From Paraburkholderia panacisoli (GTDB lineage: Bacteria > Pseudomonadota > Gammaproteobacteria > Burkholderiales > Burkholderiaceae), in the NCBI RefSeq assembly GCF_008369935.1, contig NZ_VTUZ01000008.1, positions 186,001 through 250,000 on the forward strand: a stretch of 64,000 nt of DNA, given 5' to 3'. The translations under genes and the position numbers were made by a program. The notes beneath the pieces are model-generated. The model did no database searches, had not been told where the DNA came from, and saw only the letters and a list, made by a program, of their open reading frames with translations. Positions 35,225-43,886 of this stretch are shown here, piece after piece. The first letter of the stretch is position 1; every line of letters begins with the position of its first letter.

Positions 35225-37405
35225 TCAAGGCGTCCAGCGATACATCAGGATTTTCGCGCGAGCGTCGTCTTCCAGCAGCACCACGTACTCGCCGTTGGCG
35301 CGTTGCGCCGCGCTGATGCCGAGGTACACGTCGACCCAGCCGCTCGTGCTGCCGACGCTCGCGCCCGGCGTCATGTAGCCGACCGCCTGGCCGGTGCGCG
35401 CGTCGTACACATCGACTTTCGCCGTGTACAGCTCCGCGACGAAAATGTAGTTGCCCGCCACCGCGACGCCGACCGTGGTCGTCTGCGGATTGTTCTGCGT
35501 ATTCCACGGCAGCGAGATCGCGTACTGTTGCGTCGGGGTGCCGGAACTCCAGTTGTCGTAGCGCGCGAGCACGGGGCCCGCTTCCTTCCAGTGGGTCGCG
35601 TCCCACGGAATCGCACTCGTGAAGCCGGACAGATACATGGTGTCGGTCTTCGCGATGTAGACGAGCCGCGCGAGCCGCGTGAACGGTTGCGGCATCGCGA
35701 ACATCGTCGAACTCGCGTACGTGTAGATCGGATTGCCGGCGGAATCGAGCCCCTGCAATGGCATCTCGCGGATGCCGCTCAACGGCGTCGCAAGCCACAC
35801 GTTGCCCGGCGTGTCGACCCACCAGAAGCCGTTGCCGACCGTGCTGCCCGTCGAAGGATTGCCGCTGATTTCGCTGGCCTCGACGGTGCCGTTGCCATTG
35901 CTGTCGCGCCACAGCCATTCGCCGTAAGTCGGCTGGCCGGCGGGCCACGTGCCTGGCAGCGGATTCTGCGCGAGCAGACCCGATGGAATCGCCATTTCGC
36001 CATGCGCCGCGTCGAAGCGATAAACGTTCAGATAATGCGCGCCCGGATCGAGCGTATAGAGAAACGGCTGACCGTTGATCCGGCGCACCATCGGCTCGCC
36101 ACGCACACCGCGCGGCTCGTGAAACGTGGGGTCGTCGGGATAATCGAACCGGTCCAGCGTGAAGGCCGCATACGACCATTCGTGGCCGACCGGCTGGTTG
36201 TAATCGAGCGTGAAGCGCTTCGAGCCCGTGTAGACGGAGTTGGGCGTGGCCGGATCGAACGCGGCGCTGTCGACGAACGTCAGGCCGTACAGCCGCCAGT
36301 TGAACGCATGCGAGCTGAACACGTAGCTTTCGAGCACCGCGCCCTGCCCGACCGACGCCGAACCGAACGCGCGCGGCCCCTCGCCGTTTTGCGCGACATA
36401 CAGATTGCCCGCCGGATCGACACCGATACCCGTGATGCCGTTGAAGCGCACGTTGCCCGGCACGCCTTTGACCGCGTGGAACAGGCCATTGCGCGTGCCG
36501 ATCGCCGTGCCGGCCTGCGGCTGACCGCTGGCGTCCTTGTTGAAGACGAGAATCTGCTGCGACGGCCCATTGTCGGCGACGAGTATTTGCCCTGACGGTG
36601 CGACCGCGATATCGGACGGCACCGTGCCGGCGGGCAATGTCAACGCGCCGAGCGCGGTGCCGTCGGTGGCGTAGTGCCCAATAGTTAGGGTTCCGGATGA
36701 AATGCCGCTCATCACCCATAGCGTCGAATCGGTGTCCACCGCGATGCGTCCCGGCGACGACACGTTCCACGAGCGCAAAGGCTGCATCGACTCCGCGTCG
36801 AACACGACGATCCGGTTGCCGTAGGTGTCGGCCACGTACAGTTCGGCATCGGTGGCGGCCAGGCCGCGAATGCTCGCGTCGGTGCCGGTCGTCACCGTGT
36901 CGAGCGCCAGGAAGCTGTTCTTCGTCGCATTCGCGCTATTGCCGATGCCGCCACTGAACGGCGCACCGCTCGCCAGATTCGCGAGCGTGCGGCGCGTGAT
37001 GCCGTACCAGGTCTGATTGGCCGGCGGATAGTCCGCGCCGACCAGCGCGTTGCTCTCGTTGCCGATCGACATCGCCGCATACAGGTACTGATGATTCACC
37101 GCGACCGCGTCACCGCCGGCCGCGCCCCAGCCATGCGTCGAACCGGCCACCGCGAGTTTGTCGCCCGCGCGGTAGGCGGCAATTTCGCTGCCGCTCTCGT
37201 CCCAAGGCGCATTGGTATAAACGGTGCCGTCGGCGCCGACGCTAATGGCCTGAATATCCTGCTGCATCCATTTGCTGTCGCCGAAACCGAAGCTATTGCC
37301 GATCCATGAAGTGGTGTAGCTGAGTTGGGATTGCGCGGACGCATTCAGCGGAATAAGGCTATGGAATAAGACCACGGCCAGACCCAGACGAGAGAGGAGT
37401 TTCAC
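35225..37405 (-). CDS. Secreted NHL/YVTN-type beta-propeller protein
   Basis: 726 residues from a GTG at 37405 preceded by AAGGA. The signal peptide VKLLSRLGLAVVLFHSLIPLNASA is followed by repeated propeller blades of the type GIGVDPAGNLYVAQNG, SDIAVAPSGQILVADNG and LYVADTYGNRIVVFDAES, typical of NHL repeats. A calcium-loop-like DSNGNGTVEASE (EF-hand/dockerin spacing) occurs around residue 500. It is probably exported to the periplasm or outside. The function is unknown; propellers of this kind bind ligands or act as lyases and lactonases. The upstream region is AT-rich, unlike its neighbours. Confidence 0.75.
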   Translation of the reverse strand: MKLLSRLGLAVVLFHSLIPLNASAQSQLSYTTSWIGNSFGFGDSKWMQQDIQAISVGADGTVYTNAPWDESGSEIAAYRAGDKLAVAGSTHGWGAAGGDAVAVNHQYLYAAMSIGNESNALVGADYPPANQTWYGITRRTLANLASGAPFSGGIGNSANATKNSFLALDTVTTGTDASIRGLAATDAELYVADTYGNRIVVFDAESMQPLRSWNVSSPGRIAVDTDSTLWVMSGISSGTLTIGHYATDGTALGALTLPAGTVPSDIAVAPSGQILVADNGPSQQILVFNKDASGQPQAGTAIGTRNGLFHAVKGVPGNVRFNGITGIGVDPAGNLYVAQNGEGPRAFGSASVGQGAVLESYVFSSHAFNWRLYGLTFVDSAAFDPATPNSVYTGSKRFTLDYNQPVGHEWSYAAFTLDRFDYPDDPTFHEPRGVRGEPMVRRINGQPFLYTLDPGAHYLNVYRFDAAHGEMAIPSGLLAQNPLPGTWPAGQPTYGEWLWRDSNGNGTVEASEISGNPSTGSTVGNGFWWVDTPGNVWLATPLSGIREMPLQGLDSAGNPIYTYASSTMFAMPQPFTRLARLVYIAKTDTMYLSGFTSAIPWDATHWKEAGPVLARYDNWSSGTPTQQYAISLPWNTQNNPQTTTVGVAVAGNYIFVAELYTAKVDVYDARTGQAVGYMTPGASVGSTSGWVDVYLGISAAQRANGEYVVLLEDDARAKILMYRWTP

Positions 37406-37798
37406 GACGGTATTTCCTTGCGAGTCGCGAAGCGCGCATGGTAGGCGCGCTTTCACGGATATGCGCAGACACTGGTTCATGCGCATACGTCAATGTTGAC
37501 GTTTTATCCTCTCATAGAAAATGCGTAAATAAATTCTAAAAAAATCCTTGATAAGCTTTTAGCCACGTCAATTAATACGATGCGCATAGGATTACGCGGT
37601 AATAACTTGCTGTTTGAGTTTTATATGCGGATTCAATCGACATGTCACCGCGCCGGCGCATGGCATTACGGGGTATGACGGGGAATGGCTTTTGGATGAT
37701 CTGGGCGAGCGCGGTGACTCTGGCGAAATGAACGGGCCTCCGCTTCTTCGCAACGAAATGGCGAAGCGAAGCGAAGGCCCGTGTACTGCATGACAACG
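37406..37798. other. AT-rich intergenic region with palindrome and hairpin
   Basis: 393 bases between the osmoprotectant ATPase stop and the propeller start. It contains the palindrome ACGTCAATGTTGACGT at 37487-37502 and a long A/T stretch at 37515-37560 (likely the propeller promoter). A long GC-rich hairpin at 37732-37782 (outer stem ACGGGCCT/AGGCCCGT) may end the ABC operon. Confidence 0.55.
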
Positions 37799-39010
37799 TT
37801 ACGAATGCTCGGCGTGCTCCACGAGCGCCGCTTGCGCGGCAGCCGCTTCGGCAGCGATAACCGCAGGCGACACGATCGCCGGTTGCCCCGCCTGCCCACG
37901 CGAACGGCCTGAACTCAGATAATCCGCGATCGAATCCTGCGTGACTTCGCCGATATAACGGCCATCGCCGTCCAGTACCGGCATCCACGACGAATTGAAC
38001 TGGTACATCTTCGACAGCACGATACGCAGATGCTCGTCGGGATTGACGCTGGCCTTGAACGCGGTGAGATGATCGCCGCACACGCCCTGGCCCGCGCGCG
38101 CCGCGCGGCGCGTCACATAGCCGAGCGCCTGCTGGTTGTCGTCGACAATGGTCAGATAGCGATTGTCGCTGTCGTCCATCATCTGGAAGGCGCGTGCCAC
38201 CGGCATATCGGCGCGCGCGGTGTCCGGCTGCGTGGCGGCGTCGCCGGCCTTCACCAGCAACAGGCGCTTCAGCGTGCTGTCCTGGCCGACGAACGCGCCG
38301 ACGAACTCGTCGCGCGGACGCGCAAGCAGCGTGTCCGGATGATCGTATTGCACCAGCTGACCGCGGCGGAACACCGCCACGCGGTCGCCCAGTTTGATCG
38401 CCTCGTCGATGTCATGACTCACCATGATCACCGTCTTGTTCAGCTGACGCTGCATCTGGAAGAACTCGTTCTGAATCGACTCGCGATTGATCGGGTCGAC
38501 CGCGCCGAACGGCTCGTCCATCAGCAGCACGGGCGGATCGGCGGCCAATGCGCGAATCACGCCGATGCGCTGCTGCTGCCCGCCCGACAGTTCGCGCGGA
38601 TAGCGCTTCAAGTATTGCTTCGGATCGAGCGCGACCATCGACATCAGCTCGACGGCGCGCTCGCGGCAGCGCTTCTTGTCCCAGCCGAGCAGACGCGGCA
38701 CGACCGTGATGTTCTCCTCGATCGTCATGTTCGGGAACAGGCCGATCTGCTGGATCACATAGCCGATGTGCCGGCGCAATTCGACTTCGTTCAGACCTGA
38801 GGTGTCCTCGCCGTTGATCAGCACGCGGCCCGAGGTCGGCGTGATCAGACGGTTGATCATCTTCAGCGTAGTGGTCTTGCCGCAACCGGACGGCCCGAGG
38901 AACACGCAGATTTCTCCTGCGCCGACGGTGAGGCTCACCGAGTCGACCGCCTTGACCTGCTGGCCGTCCTTCTGCGTAAACGTCTTTGTCAGTTTGTCGA
39001 GTTCGATCAT
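37799..39010 (-). CDS. Osmoprotectant ABC transporter ATP-binding protein (OpuCA/ProV type)
   Basis: 403 residues. Walker A LGPSGCGKTTTLK, signature YPRELSGGQQQRIGVIRAL, Walker B VLLMDEPFGAVD and switch His in MVSHDIDEA are all intact. A C-terminal pair of CBS-like repeats follows (RYLTIVDDNQQALGYVT, SWMPVLDGDGRYIGEVTQDSI), the part that senses ionic strength in OpuA-type transporters. The ATG at 39010 overlaps the preceding permease stop (ATGA). It powers import of glycine betaine, choline or related solutes; the exact substrate is uncertain. Confidence 0.9.
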   Translation of the reverse strand: MIELDKLTKTFTQKDGQQVKAVDSVSLTVGAGEICVFLGPSGCGKTTTLKMINRLITPTSGRVLINGEDTSGLNEVELRRHIGYVIQQIGLFPNMTIEENITVVPRLLGWDKKRCRERAVELMSMVALDPKQYLKRYPRELSGGQQQRIGVIRALAADPPVLLMDEPFGAVDPINRESIQNEFFQMQRQLNKTVIMVSHDIDEAIKLGDRVAVFRRGQLVQYDHPDTLLARPRDEFVGAFVGQDSTLKRLLLVKAGDAATQPDTARADMPVARAFQMMDDSDNRYLTIVDDNQQALGYVTRRAARAGQGVCGDHLTAFKASVNPDEHLRIVLSKMYQFNSSWMPVLDGDGRYIGEVTQDSIADYLSSGRSRGQAGQPAIVSPAVIAAEAAAAQAALVEHAEHS

Positions 39011-39660
39011 GTCTTTTGCACTCCCTTCGGTGTCAGCAGGCGTTGCAGCGCTTGCAGCAGCAGGTCGGCGACGATCGCGAGCAAGCTCACGAGCACCGCG
39101 CCCACCAACAGTTTCATCATGTTGCTCTGGCCGATCGCGCGGACGATCAGCGTGCCGAGGCCGCCCGCGCCGATCACCGCGGCGATCGTCATCACGCCGA
39201 TGTTCATCACCACGGCCGTCCTCACGCCGCCGAGAATCACTGGCACCGCGAGCGGCAAGTCGACGAGGCGCAGCCGTTGCCATACGGTCATGCCGATGCC
39301 GATGCCGGCTTCCTTGATGCCGGCGTCGACGTTGCGCAGCGCGAGGTAGGTGTTGCGCATGATCGGCAGCAGCGAATAGAGAAACACGGCGGTGATCGCC
39401 GGCACCGCGCCGATGCCCTGGCCGAAGCGCGAGAACACCGGAATCATCAGGCCGAACAGCGCGATCGACGGCAAGGTCAGCACCACGGTGGCGATGCTCA
39501 GCAACGGCGCGGCCAGCCACTCGTGGCGATTGATCAGGATCCCCAGGGGAACCCCGACGATGATCGCGCAACCCACCGCGATCCCCACCAGCCACACGTG
39601 TTGCGCGGTCAGTTGCAGCAGTTCGGCCCAGTTGGCCGATAGATAGTCGAATACAGTCAT
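39007..39660 (-). CDS. Osmoprotectant ABC transporter permease (second permease)
   Basis: 217 residues with five to six membrane segments. The binding-protein-dependent transport signature appears as LPLAVPVILGGVRTAVVMNIGVMTIAAVIGAGGLG, the EAA-loop coupling region. It is homologous to the other permease of the operon at 40568, so the channel is probably a heterodimer, as in OpuC or YehWXYZ. It overlaps the ATPase gene by four bases. Confidence 0.88.
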   Translation of the reverse strand: MTVFDYLSANWAELLQLTAQHVWLVGIAVGCAIIVGVPLGILINRHEWLAAPLLSIATVVLTLPSIALFGLMIPVFSRFGQGIGAVPAITAVFLYSLLPIMRNTYLALRNVDAGIKEAGIGIGMTVWQRLRLVDLPLAVPVILGGVRTAVVMNIGVMTIAAVIGAGGLGTLIVRAIGQSNMMKLLVGAVLVSLLAIVADLLLQALQRLLTPKGVQKT

Positions 39661-39674
39661 AGAAAGGTCTCCGC

Positions 39675-40571
39675 TCAGGGCAGCTTGTGCGTGCGCAGGA
39701 AATCCGCCGCGACTTCGCGCACCGGCTTGCCGTCGATGTCGACCTGCTTGTTCATCTCCAGCATCGCGTCGTTGTTCAGGACGCCGGAGAGCGCGTTCAG
39801 TTGCGCCGCGAGCTGCGGGTTCTGGTCGAGAATCGCCTTGCGCACCACCGGCGTGGCGTTGTATGCGGGGAAATAGTGCCGGTCGTCTTCGAGCGGCACG
39901 ATGTCGAAGCCCTTCACGCGGCCGTCCGTCGTGTAGATCAGACCGATCGGCACCTGGTTGTTATGCAACGCGGTGTAGACGAGACCGGGGTCCATCTGAC
40001 GCGTTTCCGCGCGGCTGAACTCCATGCCGTAGGCGGCTTCGAGCGGCTTCAGGCCATCGGCACGATTGGCGAACTCCGCATCCATCGCGAACACGTGCTT
40101 CTTTTTCGGCTCGGCCGCGAGCTTCGCGGCGAGTTGCGAAATCGTGCGAATGCCGGTTTGCTGCGCCAACTGCTGCGGCAAGCCAAGCGCGTAGGTGTCG
40201 TTCAGCGGTGACGCGTCGAGCCAGACGAGGCCCCGTTTCGCGTCGAGTTCCTTCACGCGCTCGTACATCGTCTTCGCGTCCAGCTTCTCGGTGATCTTGT
40301 TGTAGACGAGCGCGGCCGTGCCCGTGTATTCCCAGACCACGTCGATCTGGCCGTTCTCCTGCGCACTGCGCATGAGCGTGCTGCCGAGCCCCGCGCGCGC
40401 GTCGATCGTGTAGCCCTTCGAGCTCAGGTATTGCGACGTGATCTCAGTAAGAACGTACTGCTCAGTGAAATTTTTTCCACCGACGACGAGCGTCGATGCG
40501 CCCGCGTGCAAGCTCGCGACGAGCAATGCACCCGTGGCGATCCAGCGGCTGTGTTTGAACAGATTCATCAT
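39675..40571 (-). CDS. Osmoprotectant-binding periplasmic protein
   Basis: 298 residues. The signal peptide MMNLFKHSRWIATGALLVAS...HAGAS precedes LVVGGKNFTEQYVLTEI, the conserved start of OpuAC/OpuCC/ProX-type binding proteins (TEQ motif). VWEYTGTAALVYN and MDPGLVYTALHNNQVPIGLIYTTDGR form further ligand-site segments. The first ATG at 40571 overlaps the stop of the upstream permease (ATGA), fixing the start. It binds a quaternary amine or related solute. Confidence 0.9.
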   Translation of the reverse strand: MMNLFKHSRWIATGALLVASLHAGASTLVVGGKNFTEQYVLTEITSQYLSSKGYTIDARAGLGSTLMRSAQENGQIDVVWEYTGTAALVYNKITEKLDAKTMYERVKELDAKRGLVWLDASPLNDTYALGLPQQLAQQTGIRTISQLAAKLAAEPKKKHVFAMDAEFANRADGLKPLEAAYGMEFSRAETRQMDPGLVYTALHNNQVPIGLIYTTDGRVKGFDIVPLEDDRHYFPAYNATPVVRKAILDQNPQLAAQLNALSGVLNNDAMLEMNKQVDIDGKPVREVAADFLRTHKLP

Positions 40572-41284
40572 GCCGTCACCCCGCGTCGTGCGAGCAGGTA
40601 GCGGCTGCCGGCCGAAACGATGCCGTCGAGAACCAGCGCGAGAATCGCGGTCGCCGCGGCGCCGAGCAGAAGCTGCTGCTGATTGTTCAGGTAGATGCCG
40701 GGGAAAATCAGCGTGCCGAGACTGTCCGCGCCGATCAGATACGCGAGCGGTGCGCTGCCCACGTTGATCGCGAGCGCGGTACGCACGCCGCCGATGATGA
40801 TCGGCATTGCGTTGGGCAGCTCGACGCGCAGCAGCGATTGCCACCCGGTCATGCCGATGCCGCGCGCCGCCTCACGCAGCGCGGGCGACACATTCTTCAT
40901 GCCTTCGTAGGCGTTGCGCGTGATCGGCAGCAAGGAGGCGAGGAACAGCGCCACGAGCGCCGGAATATCGCCGATGCCGAAGATGCCGAGCGCGATGGCC
41001 AGTACAGCAAGCGACGGGATAGTGTTGCCGATGTTGAAGATCTGCATGAAGCGTTCGGCGTGACGCGCGAACGATGGACGGCTCAGCAAAATGCCGGCCG
41101 GTATGCCGACCAGCAGGGCGAGGGCCATCGAGTAGCCGACCAGCAGCAGGTGCCGTTTCGTGTAGTAGACGAGATCGGGCGCGTATTGCTGCAATGCGCC
41201 GGGGTCGATCGCGTGGCTGAGCAAAGCGACGACCAAGCCGATGGCTACAAGACTGCCGATCAGTCTGGCAGGACGATGAATCAT
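40568..41284 (-). CDS. Osmoprotectant ABC transporter permease (first gene of operon)
   Basis: 238 residues from the ATG at 41284, with AAGGAGG nine bases upstream; the open frame extends to 41602 but the extra part looks like leader, not protein. It has membrane segments and the coupling loop LREAARGIGMTGWQSLLRVELPNAMPIIIGG. It heads the permease/binding protein/permease/ATPase operon, all joined by ATGA overlaps or short gaps. A good sigma-70 promoter lies about 385 bases upstream, giving an unusually long leader. Confidence 0.88.
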   Translation of the reverse strand: MIHRPARLIGSLVAIGLVVALLSHAIDPGALQQYAPDLVYYTKRHLLLVGYSMALALLVGIPAGILLSRPSFARHAERFMQIFNIGNTIPSLAVLAIALGIFGIGDIPALVALFLASLLPITRNAYEGMKNVSPALREAARGIGMTGWQSLLRVELPNAMPIIIGGVRTALAINVGSAPLAYLIGADSLGTLIFPGIYLNNQQQLLLGAAATAILALVLDGIVSAGSRYLLARRGVTA

Positions 41285-41667
41285 GAAGATGCGCCTCCTT
41301 GTTCGGGCGACGCGCAGAAACAGCCGCGCCGCACAGGCGTCGTAACGACGCTGCGAATGGGAAGTTCGGGACGCGGCAGGTGCCGCGAGTTGAACCGAGT
41401 GATGCCGGGACTGTGTGGTTTGCCCGGCGCGAGGGCGGTGCGATGAACTGCTCGTGCCCTCGGTGGCTAACCAGTCAGCAAAACTGGCGCCAGATCCTTC
41501 GATGAGGTGGACAGCGGCGCTGGGTCGCTTGTCCGACGGGGGTTTGGGAGCCCCTCGGAATGCAGGTCTTTTACCGGCGATGGGCTGGATGCAAGGTGGC
41601 ACTCATTTGCATTCAACCCCTTCTAACTTAGCCTATTTGGCTGCGATTTTGCGGTTAGGGAGCAAGG

Positions 41668-41696
41668 ATTATACGGGCGGACAGGGCGTTCGTCTA
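41668..41696 (-). promoter_or_regulatory. Sigma-70 promoter with distant leader, osmoprotectant operon
   Basis: On the minus strand TAGACG, 17 bases, then a perfect TATAAT. Transcription would start near 41656, leaving a leader of roughly 370 bases. Confidence 0.6.
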
Positions 41697-41748
41697 CCCA
41701 TGTGGTTAATTTATGGGCAGCCGGGCAGCCCGTGGGCGGGAGAATCGG

Positions 41749-41769
41749 CTCCCGGAAACGCTCACCATT
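41749..41769 (+). repeat. Bipartite repeat copy D
   Basis: CTCCCG-GAAACG-CTCACCATT: differs from the consensus in one base of the right half. It is 79 bases upstream of the osmoprotectant promoter's -35. Confidence 0.65.
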
Positions 41770-41791
41770 GCAGTTTTTTGTGCGCGGGCGG

Positions 41792-41812
41792 CTCCCGGAA
41801 ATCCTCACCTGA
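41792..41812 (+). repeat. Bipartite repeat copy E
   Basis: CTCCCG-GAAATC-CTCACCTGA: left half exact, right half exact for seven bases. It lies 43 bases from copy D in the same orientation. Confidence 0.65.
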
Positions 41813-41881
41813 AACAGCCGCCGCATACGATTCTTCGTGGTTGCGTGTTGCGTCAGGCGACGCCGGCGGAGATGTGCTGCA

Positions 41882-42784
41882 TCAAGATTTCGCCAGCGTT
41901 CGCCGCGTAAAAATCCGCCGCGTCAAATCGAACGCCACCAGATTGCCGGCCACTACCAGCAACAGTCCGACCACCGCCAACGCGGACCACCGGTAACCTT
42001 CGAATACCGTCGATGCCGCCAGCGCCACGATCGGAAACAGCACCGTGCAATACGCGGCCCGTTCGGGGCCCATGCGGCCGACGAGCATCAGATACGCGGT
42101 AAAGCCGATCACCGAGCCGAACACCGCGAGATACGCGAGCGCGCCGAGATAACGTACCGATGGCTCGACCGCGAACGAAAAGCCCGCCACAAGGCTGCCG
42201 AGCGTCAGGATGCTGGCGCCGATCAGCATCGCCCAGCTATTGGTGACAAACGGGTGCAAGCCCATCGACTGCATCCGGCTCGACAACAGGCTGCCGGTGG
42301 AGAAACACAGGGTGCCGAGAAACGCGATTCCGAGTCCGATCAACTCAGTGCGATCGCCGAGGTGTCCCGCCATCTGCTGAACGAAGAGACACAGAATACC
42401 GACGAGGCCCAGCAATGCGCCGGCAATCGCCGTGGGTTGCAGTGGCCGGCCCATGAAGAGGCGTCCGTTGATCGAGTTCAGCAGCGGTGCGCTGGAAAAC
42501 ACCACGGCCACCAGCCCGCTCGGCACCGTCTGCTCGGCGTAGTAAAAGCATAGGAAGTTCAGGCAGAAGAGCGTGAAGCCTTGCGCGAACAGAAAGCGCC
42601 ACGCGGCGCGCGGCGGCCAGATCGGGCGGCGCATGATGCGCAGCAGCGCGAACAGCAACAGCGCCGCGATCCAGAAGCGCCACGCAATCGACACCGGCGG
42701 CGGCACCGCGCCGAGTTGCCATTTGATCGCGAGCCACGTGGTGCCCCAGATCAGAACAGTGGTGACATAAAGCAGAAGATTCAT
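41882..42784 (-). CDS. EamA/DMT-family transporter
   Basis: 300 residues, ten membrane segments, two EamA repeats. TTVLIWGTTWLAIKWQLG opens the first and SAPLLNSINGRLFMGRPL lies in its loop. The ATG at 42784 is used; the longer reading to 42898 has no ribosome site. Such transporters export metabolites or drugs. It is divergent from an AraC-family regulator, which may control it. Confidence 0.88.
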   Translation of the reverse strand: MNLLLYVTTVLIWGTTWLAIKWQLGAVPPPVSIAWRFWIAALLLFALLRIMRRPIWPPRAAWRFLFAQGFTLFCLNFLCFYYAEQTVPSGLVAVVFSSAPLLNSINGRLFMGRPLQPTAIAGALLGLVGILCLFVQQMAGHLGDRTELIGLGIAFLGTLCFSTGSLLSSRMQSMGLHPFVTNSWAMLIGASILTLGSLVAGFSFAVEPSVRYLGALAYLAVFGSVIGFTAYLMLVGRMGPERAAYCTVLFPIVALAASTVFEGYRWSALAVVGLLLVVAGNLVAFDLTRRIFTRRTLAKS

Positions 42785-42944
42785 AGTCGAGGTTGCGGCA
42801 GCAGAGTCGGAAGCTCGACTGTGCGGCCGCGCGAGCCGCCGCACTTGTCCAGGCTTGCGCACTTTTTCGCGCCGATGATCCGCCGCACAGGCGCGCACGT
42901 ATACTCGTGGTCATCCAGCCATCGAAGCCGTTTGCCCTTTTGCC

Positions 42945-43862
42945 GTGAACGCCAGCCCGCCCGTCCTCGTGATGCCCGCTACCGAAACGCCGTTCGGCCT
43001 TCAGTCGGTGTGTCACACGCTGAGCAGCGCGGACGCGCATCTGGACCGCTTCGCGTGGCTCGGCGACGGGCTCGCGATCGCGCTATGGACGCGCGACACG
43101 AAAGAAACCGAGACCGTCTACGAGCGGCCCGGCCATCACACGCTGTCGTGTTATCTGGATGGCGGCTATCGCACCGAGCGTCAGAAAATGCCGGGCCACT
43201 ATGGCGCGCCGTCGCGGCTTTGCGCGCTGCCTGGCGAACACGAATCGCGCTGGTGGGTGCGCGGCTACATGCACTTCATGCATCTGTACTTCCTACCCGA
43301 GCACTTCACGCAGCGCGCCGTGCAGGAACTCGACCGCGAACCGCGCGAACTGACGCTCGCCGATCGCACCTATTTCGAAGACGCCCGCATCGCCAGCTTG
43401 TGCCAAACGCTCGTCAACGAAGAGTGGCAGAGTCCCGACGGTCTGCTGCGCACCAACGAAACAGCGCATGAAGTGCTGAGCCTGCTGCTGCGCGCGCAAG
43501 GCGTGCGCCGCACGGACGTGTCGTTGAAAGGCGGTTTGTCGGTGGCGACGCGGCGGCGTCTGCGCGATTACATCGAAAGCCATCTCGCGCAGCCGTTCAC
43601 GCTCGGCGAGCTGGCCGGCGTCGCGGCGTTGTCGGAGTTTCATCTTGCGCGCATGTTCCGCGAGTCGTTCGGCCTGCCGCCCGCCGCGTGGATCGCGCAG
43701 CAGCGGCTCGAACGCGCGCGCACGCTGTTGCGCACGACGACGCTGCCTCTCGCGCAAGTCGCCGAACAATGCGGCTATGCGAACGCCAGCCATTTCAGCC
43801 ATCGCTTTCGCAAGAGTGTCGGCGTGGCGCCCACGGTGTTCCGGCAGATCGTCGGCGTTTGA
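42945..43862 (+). CDS. AraC-family transcriptional regulator
   Basis: 305 residues from a GTG at 42945. The N-terminal half is an AraC-type sensor part (GHHTLSCYLDGGYRTERQKM); the C-terminal 100 residues have two helix-turn-helix units: FTLGELAGVAALSEFHLARMF and LAQVAEQCGYANASHFSHRFRK, the AraC/XylS signature. It is divergent from the EamA transporter and may regulate it. The effector is unknown. Confidence 0.9.
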   Translation: MNASPPVLVMPATETPFGLQSVCHTLSSADAHLDRFAWLGDGLAIALWTRDTKETETVYERPGHHTLSCYLDGGYRTERQKMPGHYGAPSRLCALPGEHESRWWVRGYMHFMHLYFLPEHFTQRAVQELDREPRELTLADRTYFEDARIASLCQTLVNEEWQSPDGLLRTNETAHEVLSLLLRAQGVRRTDVSLKGGLSVATRRRLRDYIESHLAQPFTLGELAGVAALSEFHLARMFRESFGLPPAAWIAQQRLERARTLLRTTTLPLAQVAEQCGYANASHFSHRFRKSVGVAPTVFRQIVGV

Positions 43863-43886
43863 GCGCGGCTGGCGTCGCCAGCGTGA

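Larger units (their letters stand above)
41285..41881. other. 600-base upstream region of the osmoprotectant operon
   Basis: Non-coding. On the minus strand it contains a strong promoter at 41668-41696 and therefore a leader of about 370 bases before the first permease. I see no known riboswitch motif. Upstream of the promoter are two bipartite repeats at 41749 and 41792. Confidence 0.6.

Noticed and set aside
41285..41668. Known riboswitch (glycine, guanidine, TPP) in the osmoprotectant leader
   Set aside because: I found none of the conserved core motifs of these classes.
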